A stretch of DNA of 8,324 nt from Acidobacteriota bacterium (GTDB lineage: Bacteria; Acidobacteriota; Terriglobia; Terriglobales; Acidobacteriaceae). Under the pieces are notes generated by a model. The model was not told the origin of the DNA, did no database searches, and was given only the letters and a program-made list of their open reading frames with translations. The translations under genes were made by a program, and so were the position numbers. Of this stretch, positions 1 to 5,418 are shown in pieces (positions within the stretch are counted from its first letter, which is position 1; every line of letters starts with the position of its first letter). The DNA is taken from positions 1-8,324 of the forward strand of contig JAEKKE010000123.1 of the NCBI GenBank assembly GCA_019510535.1, in the 5' to 3' direction.

Positions 1-31
1 TTTCGTAGCGCAGCGGAGAAATCTGCTTCTC
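1..31. repeat. Possible fragment of a dispersed intergenic repeat at the left edge
   Basis: The first ~31 bases contain GCGCAGCGGAGAAATCTGC (8-26), which resembles from memory a widespread intergenic element built around 'gcgcagcgaaggatctgc' found in many bacterial genomes, including Acidobacteria. Inside it GAGAA (16-20) can pair with TTCTC (27-31). It lies directly downstream of the stop codon of the minus-strand gene ending at 57. No T-tract follows on the minus strand, so a terminator cannot be called. The element is probably cut by the window edge. Confidence 0.3.
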
Positions 32-56
32 TACCGATAGTTTTCGGATCGAGGTT

Positions 57-536
57 CTACTTCCCGCCGCAAGCCGCCACCGTCGTCGGCCCGCCATTGT
101 TGATGGTGATGACATGGAACGGAAGCATCCGCACGAACTCCGCATCGGCCAGCTTCACCTTCGGTGTGCCCTTCGGAGCCCGTTTGTCCCACCAGATGCG
201 ACCGTCAGCGATCATGTACCCCTGCCAGTTGTGGAAGAGGTCCTTATCCTCGGACTTCAGGATGGCGCACCGCGTCGCCGGATCGAAGATCTCATCAAAG
301 TGTTCGAGCAATCCCTGCCGGGAGACCAGTTTCGGCTTGCCTTTCACCGTGGCGCGCACCGGGTAGTCGAGCATCAAGGCCACCGCCACCTTATCGTTCT
401 TCTCCAGGGCCGCCCGGAACTCATGCAGGAACGCAATCGAGTCGCGGCAATCATCGGCGCCGATCTGCCGGCACACATCCTGCGCCCAGGCACAAGTAGA
501 GAGGAGACAGGCAATCAAACCAACCAGGGCACGCAT
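57..536 (-). CDS. Small exported protein of unknown function
   Basis: A 159-residue protein whose function I do not recognise with certainty. Residues 1-19 form a signal peptide: MR, a hydrophobic run, then a CAWAQ end with likely cleavage after the second Ala. The mature part of about 140 residues has an Asp/Cys-rich start (DVCRQIGADDC) and then a helical segment (FLHEFRAALEKND). Next comes a YPVRATVKGK...LLEHFDEIFDP section and a WQGYMIADGRIWWD motif. This order resembles small periplasmic NTF2/SnoaL-like proteins that carry a 'YP.RV..GK ... DKIF ... NWQGVMIGDGEIWF' pattern, but that is recalled, not searched. The ATG at 536 is chosen because the signal peptide begins there and GGAG lies 13 nt upstream. 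The longer frame to 596 would start at TTG inside a tandem repeat. It lies 67 bp downstream of trxC on the same strand and may be co-transcribed. Confidence 0.8.
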   Translation of the reverse strand: MRALVGLIACLLSTCAWAQDVCRQIGADDCRDSIAFLHEFRAALEKNDKVAVALMLDYPVRATVKGKPKLVSRQGLLEHFDEIFDPATRCAILKSEDKDLFHNWQGYMIADGRIWWDKRAPKGTPKVKLADAEFVRMLPFHVITINNGGPTTVAACGGK

Positions 537-589
537 GCCGATATTTTTACTCCGCCAACCCCAAGATTCCAACCGGTTCTGAAACCCAA

Positions 590-611
590 CTAGCAACCAG
601 CAACTAGGAAC
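590..611. repeat. Heptamer tandem array, copy 1, at the trxC stop codon
   Basis: Three 7-bp units in a row, CTAGCAA, CCAGCAA and CTAGGAA (590-610), plus one further base. The whole 22-bp block recurs exactly at 6977-6998. It covers the TAG stop of trxC (604-606) and its last Ser codon. Transcription reads through it towards the small exported protein gene. The flanks differ from the second copy on both sides (589 is A against G; 612 is T against C). Confidence 0.85.
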
Positions 612-1038
612 TGTTTTTCGCCGCCCTGATCCACTGCATCATCTGCTCTGCCGGAACCACGCCGGCCTGCTGTGCCATGACCCGGCCATTGCGAAAGACG
701 ATAAAGTTCGGGATGCCCCGTACCTGGTATCGCGCGCTCAACTGCGGATTCGCCTCGGTATCCACCTTCAGCACCAGCGCCTCTCCCGCCATGGCGCTGG
801 CTACTTCGGCGACGTACGGCGCGGCCATGCGGCAGGGACCGCACCAATCTGCCCAGAAGTCCACCAGCACAGGCACCGGCGACTGCTGCACGATCTCATC
901 GAACTCCGCTGCATTCACGGCGATCGGCGCTGCGACCGGCGGCAGCGGAGCCTTGCACTTGCCACACCGGCCGATATCCGCCAGATGCCTGGACGGAATC
1001 CGGTTCTTTTGCCCGCATTGGTGGCACGCGCGAATCAT
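604..1038 (-). CDS. trxC: Thioredoxin 2 (zinc-ribbon thioredoxin)
   Basis: A 144-residue protein-disulfide reductase of the cytoplasmic TrxC type. The N-terminal zinc ribbon shows two CxxC pairs (C5/C8 and C25/C28). A thioredoxin fold follows, with the WCGPC redox site at 65-69 and the cis-proline in the GIPNF motif (P110). Family members are about 140 residues and have the same 'NRIP...CGKC' ribbon, so length and architecture fit. TrxC proteins reduce target disulfides at the expense of thioredoxin reductase and are often linked to oxidative stress. The ATG at 1038 has a GAGGT Shine-Dalgarno (plus-strand 1045-1049) 6 nt upstream. The gene is divergent from the MDR oxidoreductase across 69 bp. 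Its last codon and TAG stop lie inside a 7-bp tandem repeat, so the extreme C-terminus may have been reshaped by that repeat. Confidence 0.95.
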   Translation of the reverse strand: MIRACHQCGQKNRIPSRHLADIGRCGKCKAPLPPVAAPIAVNAAEFDEIVQQSPVPVLVDFWADWCGPCRMAAPYVAEVASAMAGEALVLKVDTEANPQLSARYQVRGIPNFIVFRNGRVMAQQAGVVPAEQMMQWIRAAKNSS

Positions 1039-1059
1039 GATCTAACCTCGATCTATAAA

Positions 1060-1091
1060 TCAGATGCTTCAGACCCCTTATCGGCATCTGA
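1060..1091. promoter_or_regulatory. Inverted repeat in the trxC/oxidoreductase divergent region
   Basis: TCAGATGC (1060-1067) and GCATCTGA (1084-1091) form a perfect 8-bp dyad with a 16-bp spacer, a 24-bp repeat period close to two or more helical turns. It lies in the 69 bp between two divergent start codons (1038 and 1108). It could be an operator for a dimeric regulator, or a hairpin in the 5' leader of the plus-strand gene just upstream of its AAAGGA ribosome-binding site (1098-1103). No convincing -35/-10 pair was found for either gene. Confidence 0.4.
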
Positions 1092-1107
1092 GTCTCAAAA
1101 GGATACG

Positions 1108-2109
1108 ATGCGCGCCATTGGATATACCCAGCCCGGACCTCCCGACGTTTTGCAGGACATCACGCTCCCGGATCCCGTCGCCGCTGGCCGCGACCTTCTG
1201 GTTGAGGTCAAAGCCATCTCCGTCAACCCGGTCGATATGAAAGTCCGGCAGAGCGCCGGTCCTGTCGACGGTCAGCCTTACCGTGTCCTCGGTTACGACG
1301 CCGCCGGTGTGGTGAAGGCGGTCGGCCCCGAGGTCAAGAACTTCCGTCCCGGCGACGAGGTCTTCTATTCCGGTACTCTGCTGCGCCAGGGCACCAACGC
1401 CCAGCTCCACCTCGTCGACGAGCGCATTGTGGCCGGCAAGCCGAAGTCGTTGGACTTCGACCACGCCGCCGCCCTCCCGCTTACCGCCATCACCGCCTGG
1501 GAGCTGTTCTTCGACCGGCTTGGCGTCGTCCCTGGACGCAAGGACGACACGCGCTCACTTCTGATCGTCGGTGCCGCCGGCGGAGTCGGCTCCATCCTGG
1601 TCCAGCTCGCCCGTCAGTTAACCGGCCTGCACATCATCGGCACTGCCTCGCGGCCCGAGACGAAATCCTGGGTTGAGGAGCTGGGAGCGCACCAGGTGAT
1701 CGATCACTCTCAGCCGCTTCCGCCGCAGCTCAACGGCCGCCAGCCCGACCTGATCGCCAGCCTTACGAATACGCAGGATCACTTTCCGCAGCTCGCCGAG
1801 GTGCTCGCGCCGCAAGGTCATTTTGGTCTGATCGACGATCCTGCATCCATCGACGTGAAGCTACTGAAGCGCAAGGCGGCCTCGCTGCACTGGGAGTACA
1901 TGTTCGCCCGCTCCATCTTCCAGACCGCAGATATCGAACAGCAGGGCCAGCTTCTCCAGCAGGTCGCCACTATGGTCGACTCCGGCGCCATCCGCACCAC
2001 CGCCGGCGAGAATCTCGGCATCATCAACTCCGCGAATTTGCGCTCTGCGCACGAACGCATCGCTACCGGCAAGGTGCGCGGTAAGCTGGTGCTCAGTGGA
2101 TGGGAGTAA
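1108..2109 (+). CDS. Zinc-independent medium-chain dehydrogenase/reductase, quinone-oxidoreductase-like
   Basis: A 333-residue NAD(P)H-dependent oxidoreductase of the MDR superfamily, cytoplasmic, closest in feel to the 'zinc-binding alcohol dehydrogenase family' (TIGR02817 type) and to quinone oxidoreductases. The N-terminal GroES-like catalytic domain carries the typical SVNPVD, GYDAAGVV and F(R)PGDEV motifs. The Rossmann domain has the nucleotide loop GAAGGVG at 155-161 after a strand of hydrophobic residues, followed by ELGAHQVIDH. The protein contains no cysteine at all, so neither the catalytic nor the structural zinc site of classical alcohol dehydrogenases can exist. The ATG at 1108 is preferred because AAAGGA lies just 4 nt upstream and the family starts with 'M(R/K)AIGY'. 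The frame extension back to 985 overlaps trxC. The DUF2461 gene follows after 15 bp, suggesting an operon. The substrate cannot be told. Confidence 0.9.
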   Translation: MRAIGYTQPGPPDVLQDITLPDPVAAGRDLLVEVKAISVNPVDMKVRQSAGPVDGQPYRVLGYDAAGVVKAVGPEVKNFRPGDEVFYSGTLLRQGTNAQLHLVDERIVAGKPKSLDFDHAAALPLTAITAWELFFDRLGVVPGRKDDTRSLLIVGAAGGVGSILVQLARQLTGLHIIGTASRPETKSWVEELGAHQVIDHSQPLPPQLNGRQPDLIASLTNTQDHFPQLAEVLAPQGHFGLIDDPASIDVKLLKRKAASLHWEYMFARSIFQTADIEQQGQLLQQVATMVDSGAIRTTAGENLGIINSANLRSAHERIATGKVRGKLVLSGWE

Positions 2110-2124
2110 CGCTCACCGCACGCC

Positions 2125-2823
2125 ATGGCAACACACTTTACCCCTGCAGCCCTGAAGTTCCTGCGCGATCTCAAGCGCAATAACGACCGTGACTGGTTCC
2201 AACCGCGCAAAGAGGTCTTCGAACGCGAGCTGAAGACTCCCATGCTGGCGCTGATCTCTGAGATCACCCACGCCATGGAAGACTTCGCTCCCGATCACGT
2301 GCGTCCACCGCAGAAGATCCTCTTCCGCATCTATCGCGACACCCGTTTCTCCAACGACAAGCGCCCCTACAAGGAGCACATCGGCGCATGGTGGGTACGC
2401 ACTGGTCTCGAAAAGACCTCAGGCGCCGGGTTCTACTTCCATCTGTCTGGCAAAGAGCTGCTGATCGCTGCCGGCTGCTATATGCCGCAGCCTGAGCAAT
2501 TGCTCGCTGTCCGCCGCTACCTGCTCGACCATCACGCGGAGATGCGCAAGCTCTACACGGCGAAGCCACTGGTGAAGCTCTTTCCGCACGATGAAGCGAC
2601 CTCGCTTACGCGTCCCCCAAAAGGCTTTCCAGCCGATCACCCGGCGATCGATCTCATCCGCAACAAGCAGTGGGGCCGCTCCGTCACTCTGCCGGCAGAT
2701 ACTGTCCTCACGCCCGCAGTAGGCAAGGAGATAGCCAAGCGCTTCAAAGCCATCGCTCCTCTGGTCACACTGATCAACACACCTCTGCTACCCCAGAAGC
2801 GCAGACCAATCTTCGGCCTCTAA
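2125..2823 (+). CDS. DUF2461 domain protein (TIGR02453 family)
   Basis: A 232-residue protein that spans the DUF2461 domain over its full length. Recognisable family features are the early FL(R)DLKRNNDRDWF segment (residues 12-25) and the strongly conserved RIYRDTRFSNDKRPYKEH block (68-85). An aromatic AWWVR...GAGFYFHLSG stretch follows, and the C-terminal part holds HPAIDLIRNKQW. Members occur widely in bacteria and some fungi. No biochemical role is established that I can name. It has no signal peptide and no membrane segment, so it should be cytoplasmic. The ATG at 2125 lies 15 bp after the MDR oxidoreductase stop. No good Shine-Dalgarno is present (the nearest GGAG is 18 nt away, inside the preceding gene), so translation may depend on coupling. 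The gene is convergent with the cytochrome gene. Confidence 0.9.
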   Translation: MATHFTPAALKFLRDLKRNNDRDWFQPRKEVFERELKTPMLALISEITHAMEDFAPDHVRPPQKILFRIYRDTRFSNDKRPYKEHIGAWWVRTGLEKTSGAGFYFHLSGKELLIAAGCYMPQPEQLLAVRRYLLDHHAEMRKLYTAKPLVKLFPHDEATSLTRPPKGFPADHPAIDLIRNKQWGRSVTLPADTVLTPAVGKEIAKRFKAIAPLVTLINTPLLPQKRRPIFGL

Positions 2824-2831
2824 CGCACATT

Positions 2832-2884
2832 GTTGGTGTCCCAGGTCCCTTAGGGACCTGGGTATCGCGCTATGCGCGACCAAC
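2832..2884. other. Branched inverted-repeat element (three-way-junction fold) between convergent genes
   Basis: A 53-bp element contains three nested perfect inverted repeats. GTTGG (2832-2836) pairs with CCAAC (2880-2884) and encloses two hairpins. Hairpin 1 has a 10-bp stem (2840-2849 with 2853-2862) and a TTA loop. Hairpin 2 is TCGCGC (2865-2870), TAT, GCGCGA (2874-2879). As RNA or single-stranded DNA it would fold as a cloverleaf-like three-way junction. It begins 8 bp after the DUF2461 stop codon. There is no T-tract on either strand, so a classical Rho-independent terminator is not supported. A REP-like dispersed element or Rho-assisted terminator fits better. Confidence 0.6.
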
Positions 2885-2929
2885 TTCACCAGAGGGAGGC
2901 AGGAGACTAAATTCACCCATACAGTACGT

Positions 2930-2957
2930 CTTTCAACTTTCAACTTTTGACTTTCAA
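2930..2957. repeat. Heptamer tandem array, copy 2 (CTTTCAA units)
   Basis: Four 7-bp units in a row: CTTTCAA (2930-2936), CTTTCAA (2937-2943), CTTTTGA (2944-2950) and CTTTCAA (2951-2957). A decayed CCTTCTT follows and reaches the TGA stop (2964-2966) of the minus-strand cytochrome gene. The unit shares the CTnnCAA form with the arrays at 590 and 6965. It is the transcribed region just beyond the cytochrome stop codon. Confidence 0.85.
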
Positions 2958-2963
2958 CCTTCT

Positions 2964-3728
2964 TCACTTCAGTGAAGCCAAAAACGCCACAATATCCGCT
3001 CTCTCCTGACTCTTCGGAACACTGAAGTCCATATTGTTCCCAGGCACCAGTTCCTCCGGGTCGCGCAGCCACCGTTCCAGATCTATGCTGTTCCAGGCAA
3101 CATGCCTCTCGCGCAACGCAGACGAATACGTGAACCCTGCGGCACTCCCTGCCTGCCGTCCAAAGACACCCCGCAGCCTCGGTCCTTCACGGTTGCTATC
3201 CAGCGCATGACATCCCGTGCATCGCCGCTCGAACAGAGCTTTGCCGCGCACCGCATCACTCGTACCGCTGCCACCTTCATCTGCTGGCAGCAGGCTCGTC
3301 AACGCTTCGACCTCATCCTTCGTCAGCGCCGCGCCGGGATGGAGCCAGCGGTACTGCATCGGCGGCATCGATCCTCGCTTCGCCTGCTGCGCAATTTCCT
3401 GCTTCAACACCTCCTGCCGCTCGGCAGAGAGGCGCTGCCACTGAGAGAGATCGAGGTGACGCCGCCCTTCCGCGACGTCACGCTCAATCAGCCAGCTTCC
3501 CGGAGCAAACCGTGCATAGGCGGGCCACGCGGTTGTCTCCGAGTGACAGTCGGCGCACTTGGTAAGAAGCACCGCACGCGCCTGCGCCGGAAGGCCCGCC
3601 CCTTGCAGCAAGGTGCTGCGGTCTGAGGGAGGGATCGTATGCACATCACCCCAGGGATGCCAGCTTCCTGCCGCGATCGAGACAGCGCTGCAGAGCAGCA
3701 CGCCCACGGCAAGCCTCATCGCATTCAT
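2964..3728 (-). CDS. Exported di-haem cytochrome c (haem-binding domain plus cytochrome c domain)
   Basis: A 254-residue exported protein with two covalent haem c sites. Residues 1-21 are a hydrophobic signal or anchor sequence. Residues ~35-150 form a haem-binding domain (PF14376-like) with CADCH at 58-62 and a GSMPPMQYRWLHP segment near 119-131 that offers Met ligands. Residues ~155-254 form a class I cytochrome c domain with CTGCH at 170-174. That domain also has GPRLRGVFGR at 182-191, the FTYSSAL segment, and the likely axial Met in NNMDF (M233). It should act in the periplasm as an electron carrier or as the electron outlet of a partner enzyme. Its ATG overlaps the phosphoesterase stop (ATGA) and GGAG sits 5 nt upstream, so the two are translationally coupled. 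The stop codon lies in a small hairpin (2962-2977), with a heptamer array immediately downstream. The electron partner is unknown. Confidence 0.9.
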   Translation of the reverse strand: MNAMRLAVGVLLCSAVSIAAGSWHPWGDVHTIPPSDRSTLLQGAGLPAQARAVLLTKCADCHSETTAWPAYARFAPGSWLIERDVAEGRRHLDLSQWQRLSAERQEVLKQEIAQQAKRGSMPPMQYRWLHPGAALTKDEVEALTSLLPADEGGSGTSDAVRGKALFERRCTGCHALDSNREGPRLRGVFGRQAGSAAGFTYSSALRERHVAWNSIDLERWLRDPEELVPGNNMDFSVPKSQERADIVAFLASLK

Positions 3729-4687
3729 GCCTGCTCCGCCAGCGCGTGGTCTACGACCGCCAGATGGTTTTGGCCGCGTGCAACCTTGACATGCGTCACT
3801 CCGAGAGCGGACCGAAGCTTACCTGCGGGCACGACCATCGGTCCCGGATTCATCGCCGCTCCTGGCGCCGGCTGCGGAAAGGCTGTCGCGCGAGCCGTAT
3901 GAAAGGTCACATTCCCCTCCACCTTCTGCACCACCTGGTGGATATGCCCGTTCAGTACCGTCACCGATCCGAACCGCTTCAACAGAGCAAGCGCTTGCTC
4001 CCCATCCTTTGTGCCCCAGCCCCATTGCTCGTACACCATCCACAACGGGATGTGCGCGAAGACGACGATCGGGGTTGACGCACTCAAACCGCTCAGCTCC
4101 GCCTTCATCCACGCAAGCTGCTCGGCGCCGAGGTTGCCCATCGCATCGACCTGAACGCAGTTGTTCAGCCCAAGAAAACGCACGCCTTTGTGATCGAAGC
4201 TGTACCAACCGGTGCCGTGTGTTCCTTTGCCGAAGCGCTGCTTGTACTGTTCGCCGTCGTCGATGAAGTCATGCTCTCCCGGAACGTAGAAGACTTCTTT
4301 CCCAAAACCCTTCACGATCTGAGCGGCAGTGTCGAATTCGGCGGGTTTTGAGTTCTGCGTAATGTCGCCTGTGTGCAACAGAAACTCCGGCGCCGCTCCA
4401 CCCGGCATCTTTGCCCGCTCAATCGCTGTCTGCAATGTTCCTGTGACATCGGGATTCGCTCCCTTGTTGAAGCCGATATGCGAATCGCTGATCTGCACGA
4501 ACGAGAAGCCCTCGTGCCCTGTCACCCGTTGTTTTGTTCCCTGTGCCAGCAGCTTTGCCGTAGGCACGCCTCCAGCCATCGTCCAAAGCAGTCCGGTTCC
4601 CGCCCAGGCCATGCACTCCAGAAACTGACGGCGGTCGATCCCGTCTCCAGCTCGCTTGTTCTCATCCTGCCTTTTGTTCTCTGCCAT
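3725..4687 (-). CDS. Tat-exported calcineurin-like metallophosphoesterase
   Basis: A 320-residue enzyme that should hydrolyse a phosphomonoester or phosphodiester outside the cytoplasm; the substrate is not predictable. The N-terminus has a twin-arginine signal (DRRQFLE, 18-24) followed by a hydrophobic run to about 41. The metallophosphoesterase motifs are present in order: DSH (68-70), GD (107-108), GEHD (137-140), H212 in FAHIPLW, and GHIH (247-250). The usual GNHD motif has Glu in place of the metal-binding Asn. Start choice: the ATG at 4687 has GGAGG 8 nt upstream. The in-frame ATG at 4702 has no ribosome-binding site and probably lies at or upstream of the transcription start. It overlaps the cytochrome gene by 4 bp and is divergent from the ECF sigma operon, with a putative ECF-type promoter at 4707-4734. 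Confidence 0.92.
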   Translation of the reverse strand: MAENKRQDENKRAGDGIDRRQFLECMAWAGTGLLWTMAGGVPTAKLLAQGTKQRVTGHEGFSFVQISDSHIGFNKGANPDVTGTLQTAIERAKMPGGAAPEFLLHTGDITQNSKPAEFDTAAQIVKGFGKEVFYVPGEHDFIDDGEQYKQRFGKGTHGTGWYSFDHKGVRFLGLNNCVQVDAMGNLGAEQLAWMKAELSGLSASTPIVVFAHIPLWMVYEQWGWGTKDGEQALALLKRFGSVTVLNGHIHQVVQKVEGNVTFHTARATAFPQPAPGAAMNPGPMVVPAGKLRSALGVTHVKVARGQNHLAVVDHALAEQA

Positions 4688-4712
4688 TGCTCTTCCCTCC
4701 ATGGCAGAGAAC
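4676..4712. promoter_or_regulatory. Perfect 12-bp inverted repeat around the phosphoesterase ribosome-binding site
   Basis: GTTCTCTGCCAT (4676-4687) and ATGGCAGAGAAC (4701-4712) are exact inverted copies separated by 13 bp. Read on the minus strand, the spacer holds the GGAGG Shine-Dalgarno (plus-strand 4696-4700) and the second arm begins with the ATG start codon (4687). If transcribed whole, the RNA would put the Shine-Dalgarno in a loop and the start codon in the stem. If transcription starts at the predicted ECF promoter, the upstream arm is the -10 region and the dyad would act as DNA, like an operator. Confidence 0.6.
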
Positions 4713-4734
4713 CGCGCGGAGTCTGGATTATTCC
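4707..4734 (-). promoter_or_regulatory. Putative ECF-type promoter of the phosphoesterase/cytochrome operon
   Basis: Read on the minus strand, GGAATA (4734-4729) is followed after exactly 16 bp by GTTCTC (4712-4707), preceded by CGCG. The -35 GGAA and -10 GTT elements have the form typical of ECF sigma promoters. The start point would fall near 4700, giving a leader of about 13 nt that begins around the GGAGG ribosome-binding site. The same boxes and spacing occur in the opposite direction at 4749-4776, in front of the sigma factor gene. Confidence 0.55.
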
Positions 4735-4748
4735 GGTTAAAACGCGAT

Positions 4749-4776
4749 GGAATAAAAAAGCTGTTCGCTGGTTAAA
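4749..4776 (+). promoter_or_regulatory. Putative ECF-type autoregulatory promoter of the sigma/anti-sigma operon
   Basis: GGAATA (4749-4754) is followed after exactly 16 bp by GTTAAA (4771-4776), preceded by G so that the core reads GGTT as in the opposite promoter. The expected start point is near 4783, about 75 nt upstream of the preferred ATG at 4858. It would coincide with an upstream in-frame ATG at 4783. ECF sigma factors commonly transcribe their own operon, and the match with the divergent promoter supports this reading. Confidence 0.55.
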
Positions 4777-4811
4777 CAGTCGATGGCCTTCGCAACTTTC
4801 CTTCGCCGCGG

Positions 4812-4856
4812 TTCGCCTCCGCCTATCTTCGGAGCAGGCGGGAGTGGGTCGGCGAA
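4812..4856 (+). promoter_or_regulatory. Nested leader hairpin just before the sigma factor start
   Basis: TTCGCC (4812-4817) can pair with GGCGAA (4851-4856). Inside it CCGCCT (4819-4824) can pair with AGGCGG (4836-4841). The 3' side of this fold contains the only Shine-Dalgarno-like bases (GGGAG, 4840-4844) and stops one base before the ATG at 4858. In the predicted transcript it would partly hide the ribosome-binding region. Confidence 0.35.
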
Positions 4857-4857
4857 T

Positions 4858-5418
4858 ATGAGTTCGTCTAAGATCATCGCCATGGACTTCGGCAAGCGCT
4901 CGCGTGCGGGATTTGAAGATCTCGCTCTGCCGCAGCTTGCCGCTCTCTACAACCACGCCCGCTGGCTTTGCCGCGATGAGGCTGAGGCTGAAGACCTTGT
5001 GCAGGAGACTCTGTCCAAGGCTCTGCGTGCCTTCGACAGCTTTCAACAAGGAACCAACTTTAAAGCATGGGTCTTTCGCATCCAGCGCAACGCATTTCTG
5101 AACTCTCGTACGGCCATTGCGGGCTCACGCACGGTATTTCTTGAAGACCAGGAAGATGCTTTCGACCCGCCAAGCCCCGGTCTTACACCGGAGCAGGAGC
5201 TTATCCGCCTCGACAACATCGCGCTGGTGCAAGATGCCTTAGCGCAGCTCTCGCCTCCGTTGCGCGAGGTATTGCTGCTCTGCGATCTGGAAGGGCTCTC
5301 TTACAAGGAGATTGCCGGCATCCTCGATATCCCTACCGGTACCGTGATGTCGCGCCTCGCCCGCGCCCGGCAGGCACTGCGCAAAATTCTGCAGCCGCGA
5401 TTTGGAGGTTCTCGATGA
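4858..5418 (+). CDS. ECF-family RNA polymerase sigma factor
   Basis: A 186-residue sigma-70 family factor with only the sigma2 and sigma4 domains, the ECF layout. Sigma2 spans about 24-85, with the region 2.2 core DEAEAEDLVQET (40-51) and the region 2.4 -10-reading helix NFKAWVFRIQRNAF (67-80). Sigma4 spans about 118-176, with the helix-turn-helix SYKEIAGILDIPTGTVMSR (148-166). The start is uncertain: 4783, 4858 and 4882 are in frame. 4858 is preferred because the extra 25 residues from 4783 are low-complexity and unlike the family, but its Shine-Dalgarno (GGGAG, 13 nt upstream) is weak. Its stop overlaps the anti-sigma start (ATGA). It is divergent from the phosphoesterase/cytochrome operon and probably controls it through the mirrored GGAATA promoters. 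Confidence 0.93.
   Translation: MSSSKIIAMDFGKRSRAGFEDLALPQLAALYNHARWLCRDEAEAEDLVQETLSKALRAFDSFQQGTNFKAWVFRIQRNAFLNSRTAIAGSRTVFLEDQEDAFDPPSPGLTPEQELIRLDNIALVQDALAQLSPPLREVLLLCDLEGLSYKEIAGILDIPTGTVMSRLARARQALRKILQPRFGGSR

Noticed and set aside
537..596. A 20-residue extension of the small exported protein starting at TTG
   Set aside because: The TTG lies inside the heptamer repeat, and the signal peptide begins at the ATG at 536.
985..1107. A 41-residue N-terminal extension of the MDR oxidoreductase
   Set aside because: It overlaps trxC, crosses the divergent promoter region, and the family start with AAAGGA upstream lies at 1108.
4688..4702. ATG at 4702 as the phosphoesterase start
   Set aside because: It has no Shine-Dalgarno and lies in the arm of the inverted repeat; GGAGG points to the ATG at 4687.
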